Assembly: GCF_029094545.1 (NCBI RefSeq)
Contig: NZ_CP117835.1
Coordinates: 972,001-1,036,000, forward strand
Length of the DNA stretch: 64,000 bases
Direction: 5' to 3'
Source: Alkalihalophilus pseudofirmus
Lineage (GTDB): Bacteria; Bacillota; Bacilli; Bacillales; Bacillaceae_D
Shown here: positions 7,591 to 14,927 of the stretch, piece after piece
How the letters are laid out: every line of letters starts with the position of its first letter
Numbering within the stretch: position 1 is the stretch's first letter
The notes under the pieces: model-generated
The model's database searches: none
Told to the model about the DNA's origin: nothing
Seen by the model: the letters and a program-made list of their open reading frames with translations, nothing else
Program-made: the position numbers and the translations under genes

Positions 7591-8991
7591 ATGAAAAAGG
7601 CTTTAGTATCTATTGCTTTAGTAACTTCTCTAACATTAAGCTCTGTCGGTGTACAAGCTTTTGCACAGCCTTCTGCAACGAGCCAATCAGGCATTCATAA
7701 TGTACTTGATAACCGTGTAATTAACCAAATTAATGTAGAAAATATTTACAATAACATCGATTACTTGCAGCAGACACCGCGTGTAGCTGCCTCAGAAGAA
7801 GAATATCAAGCAGTGCTTTATATTAAGGAGCAATTTGAATCATATGGGTATGAAGCAGAAATTCAGCCGTTTGAATTTTTTGGATTTACAGCCCCTCATA
7901 CTGTAGAGTTGTCAGTAGGTGAGACAAGCTTTACTCCTAATTCATTTACTTATACAGCGAGCGGAGAGGTAACTGCTGATCTTGTCGATGCAGGGTTAGG
8001 TCGTGAGGGTGATTTATCAGGTGTAGATCTTAAGGGGAAGATTGCTTTGATTCAACGAGGCGAAATCAGCTTTGGAGATAAAGTACTGAATGCAGCAAGG
8101 GCAGGAGCTAAAGGGGTCATCATTTATAATAATGCACCCGGGACCTTAAATGGTACTCTTGGAGCAGCAAATGAAGATTATGTGGCTGCCGTCTCTATTT
8201 CACAAGCAGAAGGACAAGCATTAGCTTCTCAATTATCTCAATTACCTGAAGGAGAGTCTCTTAAAGCTTCTCTAAAAGTTCTAGGAGCAGAGTCAGGGCT
8301 GCGTACTTCTCATAATGTCATTGCATCTAAGAAACCAACAAATAAAAACAAAGATAATGGTAATGTGATTGTGCTCAGCTCTCATCATGACTCTGTACCA
8401 GGAGCACCCGGAGCAAATGATAATGCATCAGGAACAGCCATGGTGTTAGAGTTAGCGAGAGCCATGAAGAACCTGCCAACGGATACCGAAATCCGCTTCA
8501 CGACTTTTGGAGCTGAAGAGCTTGGATTAATTGGATCGAGACACTACGTAAAAACGCTGCCAGATACAGAGCTTAATAGAATTGTCGCAAACTTCAACTT
8601 AGACATGGTAGGTAGCCGCGATGCGGGTGACCTTGTCATGAGAACGGTCAATGGCCAGCCGAATCTTGTAACTGAACTAGCACAAGCATCCAGCTACCGC
8701 TTAAATGGTGCACCAACTCCATTTAACCAAGGCGGAAGCAGTGACCATGTTCCATTTGGAGAAAAAGGCATTCCGGCAGCACTCTTCATTCATAGTCCGC
8801 TTGAGCCATGGTACCACACACCAGAGGATACGATTGATAAAATCAGTAAAGAGAAACTCCAGGATGTGGCTCAGATTGTCAGCACTGCTATTTACGACTA
8901 TGCAAGCTTTGACAATATGGGAGCTAAACCGAAAAAAGCGAAGCCTCAATCAGTCGATGCTCAAATGTACTTTGAAGAAGACGTACAATAA
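7591..8991 (+). CDS. Secreted M28 family zinc aminopeptidase with PA domain
   Basis: 466 aa with a signal peptide (about 1-25). A protease-associated domain (about 120-215) is inserted before an M28 catalytic domain (about 240-440). The two-zinc site is readable: H265 in the HxD motif, D277 (ANDNASG), catalytic E309 and ligand E310 (GAEELG), D338 (NLDMVG) and H409 (WYHTPEDT). It resembles B. subtilis YwaD and Streptomyces aminopeptidases, which release N-terminal residues from peptides. No sorting signal is seen, so it is likely secreted. ATG follows TTGGAGGGAACTGTAA. Single-gene transcript with its own terminator. Confidence 0.93.
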   Translation: MKKALVSIALVTSLTLSSVGVQAFAQPSATSQSGIHNVLDNRVINQINVENIYNNIDYLQQTPRVAASEEEYQAVLYIKEQFESYGYEAEIQPFEFFGFTAPHTVELSVGETSFTPNSFTYTASGEVTADLVDAGLGREGDLSGVDLKGKIALIQRGEISFGDKVLNAARAGAKGVIIYNNAPGTLNGTLGAANEDYVAAVSISQAEGQALASQLSQLPEGESLKASLKVLGAESGLRTSHNVIASKKPTNKNKDNGNVIVLSSHHDSVPGAPGANDNASGTAMVLELARAMKNLPTDTEIRFTTFGAEELGLIGSRHYVKTLPDTELNRIVANFNLDMVGSRDAGDLVMRTVNGQPNLVTELAQASSYRLNGAPTPFNQGGSSDHVPFGEKGIPAALFIHSPLEPWYHTPEDTIDKISKEKLQDVAQIVSTAIYDYASFDNMGAKPKKAKPQSVDAQMYFEEDVQ

Positions 8992-8997
8992 GCATAG

Positions 8998-9024
8998 AAA
9001 CCAGCCCGTTGCGGCTGGTTTTTT
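8998..9024 (+). terminator. Terminator after the M28 peptidase gene
   Basis: AACCAGCC/GGCTGGTT stem followed by six T residues. Confidence 0.9.
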
Positions 9025-9108
9025 GGTGCTTTTAGAATATGGGTTATGTTACCAGAAAAGGCTTGAAAGTGATAAAATGGATGTCGGTGTTAAGTGAAAG
9101 AGTAGTAG

Positions 9109-9228
9109 ATGAAAAAATTCTCTTATGCTGCAGCTAGATTATTGTATATTGTTTATTTGCTAGGGCTATTAATATCAGTCATAACTTTGCTGCTGATTTC
9201 AAGTTTTATAACAGAAGCATTGCTGTAA
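9109..9228 (+). CDS. Possible small membrane peptide
   Basis: A 39-codon frame from ATG 9109. It encodes MKKFSYAARL followed by one long hydrophobic helix and ITEALL at the end. The ribosome binding site is weak (GAAAGAG), so translation is uncertain. It precedes the small membrane gene at 9273 by 44 bases in the same direction and could belong to that accessory cluster. No family recognised. Confidence 0.35.
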   Translation: MKKFSYAAARLLYIVYLLGLLISVITLLLISSFITEALL

Positions 9229-9272
9229 AGGTAGGATTAGGGTGGCTGAATAAGGACTGTAGGGGGAAATGC

Positions 9273-9605
9273 ATGGCTTTTATTCTTATTGTTGGTATAG
9301 GAATTGCGATGTTAATAGTGGCTAATATTATCACGGGATTACTAATTGGGGTATTTGGAAATGATTTTCATTCTTTTTTTGGTAGAGCTTACACTAAGAA
9401 TCCCCGATCTACTTTTGATAAAGGGTTAAATAATGTATTTTTTGTTATGCATGCTATTCCTTATTTTTCTTATATTTCATATATGAAAAAACATTCATAT
9501 TGGAAAGCAAGAATGCTTTACTTGATTTGGTTATTTGGGTTTAATCTGTTGTGCATCATAGTGGCCGTTATTATTGGCTTGTTTCTTGAAGTTTTGGGGT
9601 ATTAA
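9273..9605 (+). CDS. Small membrane protein, paralogue A of a three-member set (candidate T7SS immunity protein)
   Basis: 110 aa with about three hydrophobic segments (3-27, about 53-71, 78-105). A central conserved stretch reads FFGRAYTKNPRSTFDKG, followed by a proline-containing helix (HAIPYFSY) and YWKAR. The same pattern recurs in the proteins at 11510 and 13250, so the cluster holds three diverged copies. Small membrane proteins beside an LXG toxin gene are often immunity proteins, so that role is inferred here. ATG follows GTAGGGGGAAATGC. It is separated from the next gene by about 270 bases and may have its own transcript. Confidence 0.65.
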   Translation: MAFILIVGIGIAMLIVANIITGLLIGVFGNDFHSFFGRAYTKNPRSTFDKGLNNVFFVMHAIPYFSYISYMKKHSYWKARMLYLIWLFGFNLLCIIVAVIIGLFLEVLGY

Positions 9606-9872
9606 ATACTAATGATTTTTATCTTTTTTTTCCTTTCATTCCATTGTGCCTGCCCTCTTAATCTATGTTCTTATTGATAATTGGTAAAAAAGACCTTGAA
9701 TCAGCTCTGTTTCACTGTAATTAAACGGTAGAAAAGTCATTTGTGAATAGATTTATTGAGCTTTTCTTTATAATAATAGCACCTTAAGTATGGTTTTCAT
9801 TTCCAATTGCTTCTTTTAAAATGATAAATGTACTTATAAATGTCATTTTATGTAGGTTTGGAGGGTGTTTAT

Positions 9873-10151
9873 ATGAGTGAAGAAATTAGCTTAAAACCAA
9901 CTCGAGTGAGAAATAAGATGAATCGATTGTCATCTCATTTGGATAGTGTGACTCCCGAGTATACAGTCGCATTTGATGGGCGTTCTGAACTAGATACAAT
10001 CAAGGAAGCAGAAAAAAACATGAAAGCGATGGAATCCCTGCTTCAATCCTATAAGGCACTCTTGCAAAAGAATGTGGAGCAAGTTTATCGGGTTGTGGAG
10101 CAGTATGAAGAAGCAGACCAACAGGTATCACGTCAAATTAAAGGAGGGTAA
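9873..10151 (+). CDS. Small helical partner of the LXG protein (YwqI/DUF5344-like, WXG superfamily)
   Basis: 92 aa, all helical, no signal peptide. ATG 9873 follows GGAGGGTGTTTAT; an upstream in-frame ATG lacks such a site. The central turn carries F34-D-G36 in place of WXG, and the C-terminal helix has Y78-E-E-A-D82, matching the YxxxD/E type VII export signal. Such proteins sit directly upstream of LXG toxins, pair with the LXG domain and form the composite secretion signal. The stop is three bases before the LXG start, so the two are translationally coupled. Family assignment is from size, motif and position. Confidence 0.65.
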   Translation: MSEEISLKPTRVRNKMNRLSSHLDSVTPEYTVAFDGRSELDTIKEAEKNMKAMESLLQSYKALLQKNVEQVYRVVEQYEEADQQVSRQIKGG

Positions 10152-10154
10152 ACG

Positions 10155-11495
10155 GTGAAAATATTAGATGCAGCTTCCATGATTGAAAATGTAGAATCAT
10201 TACTTCAAGAAGTTAAGAGACAGCAGGATCAATTATCTCCAGTAGAAAGCTGGCTGCACAATGAAGCCGCTCTCTTGGGTGTGGAATCAAGATTTAATGG
10301 GCGTACTGCGATTCGGATCATCAATTATTTCACTTACTGTCATGGCCCTTTTGTAAAACTCCTTCGCACGATTCTATCAGAATTTGAGGCATCTCTCGAA
10401 GGTACCTTGAATCAATTAAATGCGTATTTTAATCAAAATGAGTTCATTCGCGAAGACTTTTTACAAGATGAAGTCAATGGAAAAATACAAGAATTAAAAT
10501 CAACGATGACTACACTGGGTGAAGAAGTGAATGGTATTATTGCCATGTACAAAGATGTGGTATATTTGCCCGAATTCAACTATAACCGCGTCATCGACGG
10601 GTTAGCTGCATCGAAATCAAAATCTGAAGAAACTGTTGAAAAAGTGTATGAGTACGACTATGAACAGCTTCCTAGTATGGAATTTGTTGGGCAGGATATA
10701 CAGCTTCTACAAAACTATGCATCAAGTTTAGAAGAAATGTTCGTCAGCCAATCCATATCAATTGAGCAGTTTAACCATAATATGATTAAGGATAATGAAG
10801 CATTCAGAGCTGTTAAAAATACACAGAATATAAGGGAAGCAGATAAATTATTTGAGGTTGCTGCTAATACCTCGACCTTTTTCGGATATACTGAATCAAT
10901 AGCTCCCAATTTACTAGCTGCTTCAGCCTACGCTACAGGTAGTTATGCGGATGTCATAAATAAAGGGAATTACAATGAGGTTTCAAGTAAATCAACCCAG
11001 AATAACAAAAGTTCATCTATTAACAATCAAAACCTACAAAGAAATTCTGCGAGTAGTAAAAGCTTGCAAATTTTAAACTCTACAAATAAGGTAGTCAACA
11101 GCCCATTTGTACGGAGTGCTTCAGGTCCGATAGGGTTAGGTTTAACTGCTGCAGGGAATTTAACTGAGTTTACAAGCAGCGATAATAGAGATAAATCAGC
11201 TGCTGTGCGAACTACTAGATTTATAAGTGGCACTACAGTTGAAGCTGGTACGGCTGCTGCTGGAGCTATAACTGGTGCGAAAATTGGAGCAGTAGTAGGC
11301 TCATTTGCAATACCTGTTCCTGTGGTTGGTACTGCTATTGGAGGCGCTGTTGGTGCTATGTTAGGTGGTGTTGGTGGAGTATATGTAGGTTCTAAGATTT
11401 CAAGTTCTGCCAAAGACCTTGCAGAATCTGCATATAATAAAGTTACTGATATATCTAAAGCGGCTTTAAGCTCTGTGAAAAGCTGGTTTAAATAA
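10155..11495 (+). CDS. LXG-domain type VII secretion effector with glycine-rich hydrophobic C-terminus
   Basis: 446 aa from GTG 10155 (ribosome binding site AAGGAGGG). Residues 1 to about 215 form an LXG domain: long helices with F47-N-G49 followed by RTAIRIINYF, the WXG-like turn. A Ser/Asn-rich linker (about 275-310) leads to a C-terminal region where residues 359-412 are a Gly/Ala/Val-rich hydrophobic stretch (repeats such as GAITGAKIGAVVG), then an amphipathic tail. No catalytic motif is visible. The layout recalls glycine-zipper pore-forming LXG toxins such as streptococcal TelE, so membrane permeabilisation is a reasonable guess. It is followed 14 bases later by a small membrane protein gene, the natural immunity candidate. 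Confidence 0.78.
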   Translation: MKILDAASMIENVESLLQEVKRQQDQLSPVESWLHNEAALLGVESRFNGRTAIRIINYFTYCHGPFVKLLRTILSEFEASLEGTLNQLNAYFNQNEFIREDFLQDEVNGKIQELKSTMTTLGEEVNGIIAMYKDVVYLPEFNYNRVIDGLAASKSKSEETVEKVYEYDYEQLPSMEFVGQDIQLLQNYASSLEEMFVSQSISIEQFNHNMIKDNEAFRAVKNTQNIREADKLFEVAANTSTFFGYTESIAPNLLAASAYATGSYADVINKGNYNEVSSKSTQNNKSSSINNQNLQRNSASSKSLQILNSTNKVVNSPFVRSASGPIGLGLTAAGNLTEFTSSDNRDKSAAVRTTRFISGTTVEAGTAAAGAITGAKIGAVVGSFAIPVPVVGTAIGGAVGAMLGGVGGVYVGSKISSSAKDLAESAYNKVTDISKAALSSVKSWFK

Positions 11496-11509
11496 ATGGA
11501 GGAAATGAA

Positions 11510-11839
11510 ATGTTAGTAATTTATATAATAATAGGTTTTATTTTTTCAATTCAGCTTGCTATGACTCTGGTCGCAAACCTGATTGGAAACTGGGCTATTC
11601 AATTTATGGAGCGTTCTTATTTCAAAAATCCTAATAGTAGTTTTGAGAAGGGGATGAATTTCGTATTTTATGCTCTCTATGGACTTCCTCATTATGTATA
11701 TACTAAGCTAATGATTCGCTATACATATTGGAAAGCTAGATTTTTATTCTTCTTATGGTCTATCGCGTTTTTTGTTTTCAGTTTTATCCTTATTGTCATT
11801 TTTGGTTTATTCATGGAGTGGCTTGTAACGGTCTTATAA
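11510..11839 (+). CDS. Small membrane protein, paralogue B (most likely immunity to the LXG protein)
   Basis: 109 aa with ribosome binding site GGAGGAAATGAA. It shares the pattern of paralogues A and C: FMERSYFKNPNSSFEKG, a proline-bearing helix (YGLPHYVY) and YWKAR, flanked by hydrophobic helices at both ends. It lies immediately downstream of the LXG gene in the same operon, the usual place of the cognate immunity gene, and a membrane location would suit protection from a membrane-active toxin. The role is inferred from position. Confidence 0.65.
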   Translation: MLVIYIIIGFIFSIQLAMTLVANLIGNWAIQFMERSYFKNPNSSFEKGMNFVFYALYGLPHYVYTKLMIRYTYWKARFLFFLWSIAFFVFSFILIVIFGLFMEWLVTVL

Positions 11840-11875
11840 AGCTTAGTAAAGGGAATTTGTATGAGAGGTGATTTG

Positions 11876-12670
11876 ATGCAAGCAGTTTTAAAATGTACTA
11901 CAGAAGAACTGATTGTCCTAGTAGATTTATGCGGGTACCCTTCTGTTGCTAAAGGAATTGGTGAATCTTCACTAGGGGAAAAATCAGAGGATGCTTGGGA
12001 AGCAGTGTATGAAGGGGCGGTACATCAATTAATGCTGAAAGGGGTATGGGACGTTAAAAAATCAAGTGATAACGAGGCACCTTTAAATGAGGAGCTTCAA
12101 TTATTTATTAAGCACTTTGTAAATTCTCCAAAAATTATTCGTTCTATTAATGTCACAGCTAATGAATCTCTCCTCTTTCATCAACTCCCTAATGGGAAGT
12201 GGCTCATGCATCATGTTACTGTAGATATAATCCATGAATTCTTTTTTGTAGAAGAACAGGAGATTCCAGAACATATCCTGCACTTCAATCAGTATATCGA
12301 TATGAAAGGCGAGAATTATCATGCCTTCACATTAACGGATCATCAATTTGATTTATTAAGTAAAGAAGAAAACGTTCCTAAACTGAAAAGTCTTCTAAAC
12401 ATGACGGATGATCAAATGACTGCTTTTGAAGAACTTATTACTTCTATTAAAAGCAACAATTGGACCCTGCACAATACGAGTTTAATAAAAGTCAATCTGG
12501 AAAATGAGCAAAATACAATCACAGAAGTTCTATTTCACGTAGCTTCGACTAATGGAGTATGGATGTTGGAATACGATGAACATCTAAATGTACATGTTAC
12601 TAATGTAGATTCTAATAAATTTCCAAGTAAAATACATTCTACGTTCTTAAACCCAGCAGAACAAGCATAG
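11876..12670 (+). CDS. T7SS-associated protein, possible effector chaperone (copy 1)
   Basis: 264 aa, soluble, no signal peptide. Start taken at ATG 11876 (after GAGAGGTG) because it then aligns with the paralogue at 13642: CTTEELIVLVDLCGY here and SSKELIVLISLCGY there. ATG 11861 is a possible alternative. Both share an N-terminal helical segment, a central FTLTD-QF motif and a beta-rich C-terminus ending in a V(T)FHxxxxxGVW pattern. Size and place in an LXG operon recall DUF5081/EspG-like proteins that chaperone type VII substrates, but I cannot confirm the family. Confidence 0.55.
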   Translation: MQAVLKCTTEELIVLVDLCGYPSVAKGIGESSLGEKSEDAWEAVYEGAVHQLMLKGVWDVKKSSDNEAPLNEELQLFIKHFVNSPKIIRSINVTANESLLFHQLPNGKWLMHHVTVDIIHEFFFVEEQEIPEHILHFNQYIDMKGENYHAFTLTDHQFDLLSKEENVPKLKSLLNMTDDQMTAFEELITSIKSNNWTLHNTSLIKVNLENEQNTITEVLFHVASTNGVWMLEYDEHLNVHVTNVDSNKFPSKIHSTFLNPAEQA

Positions 12671-12680
12671 GAGGATTCTT

Positions 12681-13250
12681 ATGGCTTTTAAAGGAAGACG
12701 GGATCTGCCCATGCTGTCTATTAATATAGCAACTGTTATTGGTCTTATCGTAATGTTCTTTGTAATGTATGGCTGGAGAGATGCTTCATTATTAATCCCC
12801 CCTTTATTAACCGGATATGCGTTATTAGTGCTGTGGATTATTACGTTGTTTCTTCGTTTACTATTTGTAGTAGAAGACGAGTATTTAGAAGTACAAATAG
12901 GGTTGCAGACATATACGTTTGATTATAAAAATATGAAAAGCATTCAAGAGACAAAGGGGTTATATCGTGTCCCTCATTACAATTTCATGTATGCTTTTAG
13001 TGGCTTTATGGTTGATTTTCATGACGGATCGATGAATATTCGTGTTTCTCCTGAAAACGAAAGAGAATTTATAACAGAGTTGTTCAAGAAGGCACCTCAC
13101 TTATCTTATTGCTCGATAGAAGAGTATCGCTCCTTACAAAGAAGAAAAGAGGAAGTAGCTCAACATGAGGTGATCAGTGTCCCTCATCTAGGCAACACGG
13201 TAAAAGGGGGTGAAGTTGGAAGCTCATCAAGCAAGTGGGTGAAGTTATAA
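12681..13250 (+). CDS. Membrane-anchored PH-like domain protein
   Basis: 189 aa. Two hydrophobic helices (about 12-30 and 36-60) precede a beta-rich domain (about 62-140) with the pattern of bacterial PH domains (VVEDEYLEVQIGLQTYTFDYKNM). A charged, low-complexity tail (to 189) may be cytoplasmic. ATG follows GGAGGATTCTT, 10 bases after the preceding stop, so it is in the LXG operon. The function is unknown; membrane-anchored PH proteins can act as scaffolds or as toxin receptors/immunity factors. Confidence 0.55.
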   Translation: MAFKGRRDLPMLSINIATVIGLIVMFFVMYGWRDASLLIPPLLTGYALLVLWIITLFLRLLFVVEDEYLEVQIGLQTYTFDYKNMKSIQETKGLYRVPHYNFMYAFSGFMVDFHDGSMNIRVSPENEREFITELFKKAPHLSYCSIEEYRSLQRRKEEVAQHEVISVPHLGNTVKGGEVGSSSSKWVKL

Positions 13251-13585
13251 TGACTGTAATTTATATTTTAGGTATTGTCATCATCATGCTTATTGGGATA
13301 AATATACTTAGTGCTTTGTTACCCGCAATACTTGGTAATCACTTTATCTCTTTCTTTGGAAGGTCCTATACAAAGCACCCTGAATCCTCATTTGATAAAG
13401 GGTTAAATATCGTTTTCTATCTCATGCATGGGATTCCTTATTTCTTCTATATACACTTTATGAAAAAGAATTCTTATTGGAGGGCAAGATTCATATTTGG
13501 TGTGTGGACCATCTTCTTCATTATTGTTTGTATCATTGTAGTCATTTTGTTGAGTTTGTTTCTTGAATTACTAGGCTTCTCATAA
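13250..13585 (+). CDS. Small membrane protein, paralogue C of the three-member set
   Basis: 111 aa. ATG 13250 overlaps the preceding stop (TAATG), which gives translational coupling and a length equal to paralogues A and B; a GTG five codons upstream is less likely. The conserved core is FFGRSYTKHPESSFDKG, HGIPYFFY and YWRAR with hydrophobic helices at both ends. It is closest to paralogue A by eye. A second immunity-like gene in one operon suggests either protection from related toxins of neighbours or a leftover from a lost toxin gene. Confidence 0.6.
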   Translation: MTVIYILGIVIIMLIGINILSALLPAILGNHFISFFGRSYTKHPESSFDKGLNIVFYLMHGIPYFFYIHFMKKNSYWRARFIFGVWTIFFIIVCIIVVILLSLFLELLGFS

Positions 13586-13641
13586 TTCATTTTTAAACGG
13601 TGCACTTTAAGTTCGAAAAGTATCAACTAGGGGGTGAACCA

Positions 13642-14424
13642 ATGAACATTGAAACATTATCTTCAAAAGAGTTAATCGTGTTAATTTCTCTATGCGGTTA
13701 TGAAGACAAAGCGAAGGAAATTGGCGACAGTATGTTTCCTAATCGCACAGAGTTTTTTTGGAGAGATTATTCAGAAAAAGCATTAGAGCTTTTACTTGAA
13801 AAAGAATGGATTGATGAGGACCATATCGTATCTGAATGGCTGCAGGATTTTATCCATAAATATATTCAAGCTCGGTCTATCATTCGAGCAATTAATCGAG
13901 ATAAAAACGAAACGCTTATTCTTCGTCGATTAAAAAATGGGACGTGGCTGCGAGAGGATATCTTCATGAGAGATGAAGATCATAAAATGACCGTCCTTCC
14001 TCACGCTGATCTTAATAAGGAGATAGCTAACTTTTACCGCTATTCTAATAAAAGAGAGGCTGCTGATGTCTCATTTACTCTGACTGATGATCAGTTTGCC
14101 GAAATGAGCAAGAAAAGCGGGGGACGAAAAATTCGCAGAGCGGCTGGTTTTACTCCACATGAAAGAGATGCCTTTGACCAGTTTAATCGAAGTTTAGATA
14201 AGAGAGACAGGCTGCTTGATAGTGTAAGTTTTCTCACAGTGGATGAAGAGTACCAGGATACCCATTTAAATAAAGTGATCTTTCATTTGCCAGCTGAGGA
14301 AGGGGTATGGGGGATAACGTATTCTAATGCTAGTAAAGTAGAATTGAAATTGCTGAGTCTTGAAGGTTGGTTGCACACTCTTGAGATTGAAAACCAAATG
14401 GAGTGGAGGGAAGAAGATGTTTGA
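13642..14424 (+). CDS. T7SS-associated protein, possible effector chaperone (copy 2)
   Basis: 260 aa, soluble. ATG 13642 follows GGGGGTGAACCA; the open frame upstream is ignored. It is a diverged paralogue of the protein at 11876: KELIVLISLCGY at the N-terminus, IRAINRDKNETL, VSFTLTDDQFAEM and a C-terminal IFHLPAEEGVW segment. Like its paralogue it follows one of the small membrane genes, so the operon repeats a 'membrane protein then chaperone-like protein' pair. Its end overlaps the next gene by eight bases. Function unproven. Confidence 0.55.
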   Translation: MNIETLSSKELIVLISLCGYEDKAKEIGDSMFPNRTEFFWRDYSEKALELLLEKEWIDEDHIVSEWLQDFIHKYIQARSIIRAINRDKNETLILRRLKNGTWLREDIFMRDEDHKMTVLPHADLNKEIANFYRYSNKREAADVSFTLTDDQFAEMSKKSGGRKIRRAAGFTPHERDAFDQFNRSLDKRDRLLDSVSFLTVDEEYQDTHLNKVIFHLPAEEGVWGITYSNASKVELKLLSLEGWLHTLEIENQMEWREEDV

Positions 14425-14803
14425 AACAGAAGCGACGGTCCGACAAAGTATAGCTATATTATCAGGTGATATAAGCCAAATCCAAGAACAAATGCGCAGA
14501 TTGAATGAAGCAAGGTCCAAGCTAGAAAGTCAGGAAGCAGAGATGACAGCATTCAAAGGTCAATTCCTGCTGCCGGAGCTTGATTCAAATACGTGGGCTG
14601 GAAAGTATGCTGCAGAGTTTGAAACGATTCGCACGAGTGAGGTGTATGAACAATACAATGATCTTACTTCCTCCTCGTTTTCTACCTATTATCGTCAAAT
14701 TGAAATGGCTCAGAACTTTCTATCTGTACAATTAGAGTCGAAAACGCAGCAGCTTCAAAATCGGAGAAATCAACTAGAACAACTACAAAAACAAGAAGCG
14801 TAA
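14417..14803 (+). CDS. WXG-type helical protein (YwqH/DUF5082-like)
   Basis: 128 aa starting at ATG 14417, inside the previous gene, after GGAGGG. The protein is coiled-coil rich with W60-A-G62 in the central turn and Y92-R-Q-I-E96, a YxxxE export-type motif, followed by a Q/E-rich helix. This is the layout of the YwqH/DUF5082 proteins that accompany LXG toxins. In B. subtilis the equivalent gene is upstream of the toxin; here it closes the operon, 2.9 kb downstream of the LXG gene. The operon terminator follows at once. Confidence 0.6.
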   Translation: MFETEATVRQSIAILSGDISQIQEQMRRLNEARSKLESQEAEMTAFKGQFLLPELDSNTWAGKYAAEFETIRTSEVYEQYNDLTSSSFSTYYRQIEMAQNFLSVQLESKTQQLQNRRNQLEQLQKQEA

Positions 14804-14838
14804 ACAACCTGTTCCAAGTGGGAGCAGGTTGTTTTTTT
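14803..14838 (+). terminator. Terminator of the LXG operon
   Basis: AACAACCTG/CAGGTTGTT stem followed by seven T residues, starting at the stop codon of the last gene. Confidence 0.9.
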
Positions 14839-14927
14839 AGCATTTACCCTGCTTAACATTCTAACAAAATAATTCCAAGAGTTTGGGTTAGGCTAATTAA
14901 GAAGAACTCGATGAGGTGGTGAAACGC

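Noticed and set aside
8705-9097. 130-codon plus-strand frame overlapping the M28 peptidase gene
   Set aside because: It is a shifted frame of the catalytic domain and runs through the terminator; no start signal.
11027-11413. 128-codon minus-strand frame opposite the glycine-rich part of the LXG gene
   Set aside because: Pro/Thr-rich product is the antisense shadow of Gly/Ala/Val codons; no ribosome binding site.
9273-14803. Prophage or complete type VII secretion core
   Set aside because: No integrase, capsid, EsxA-size secretion operon, EssC ATPase or YukD-like gene is present; only effector-module genes are seen.
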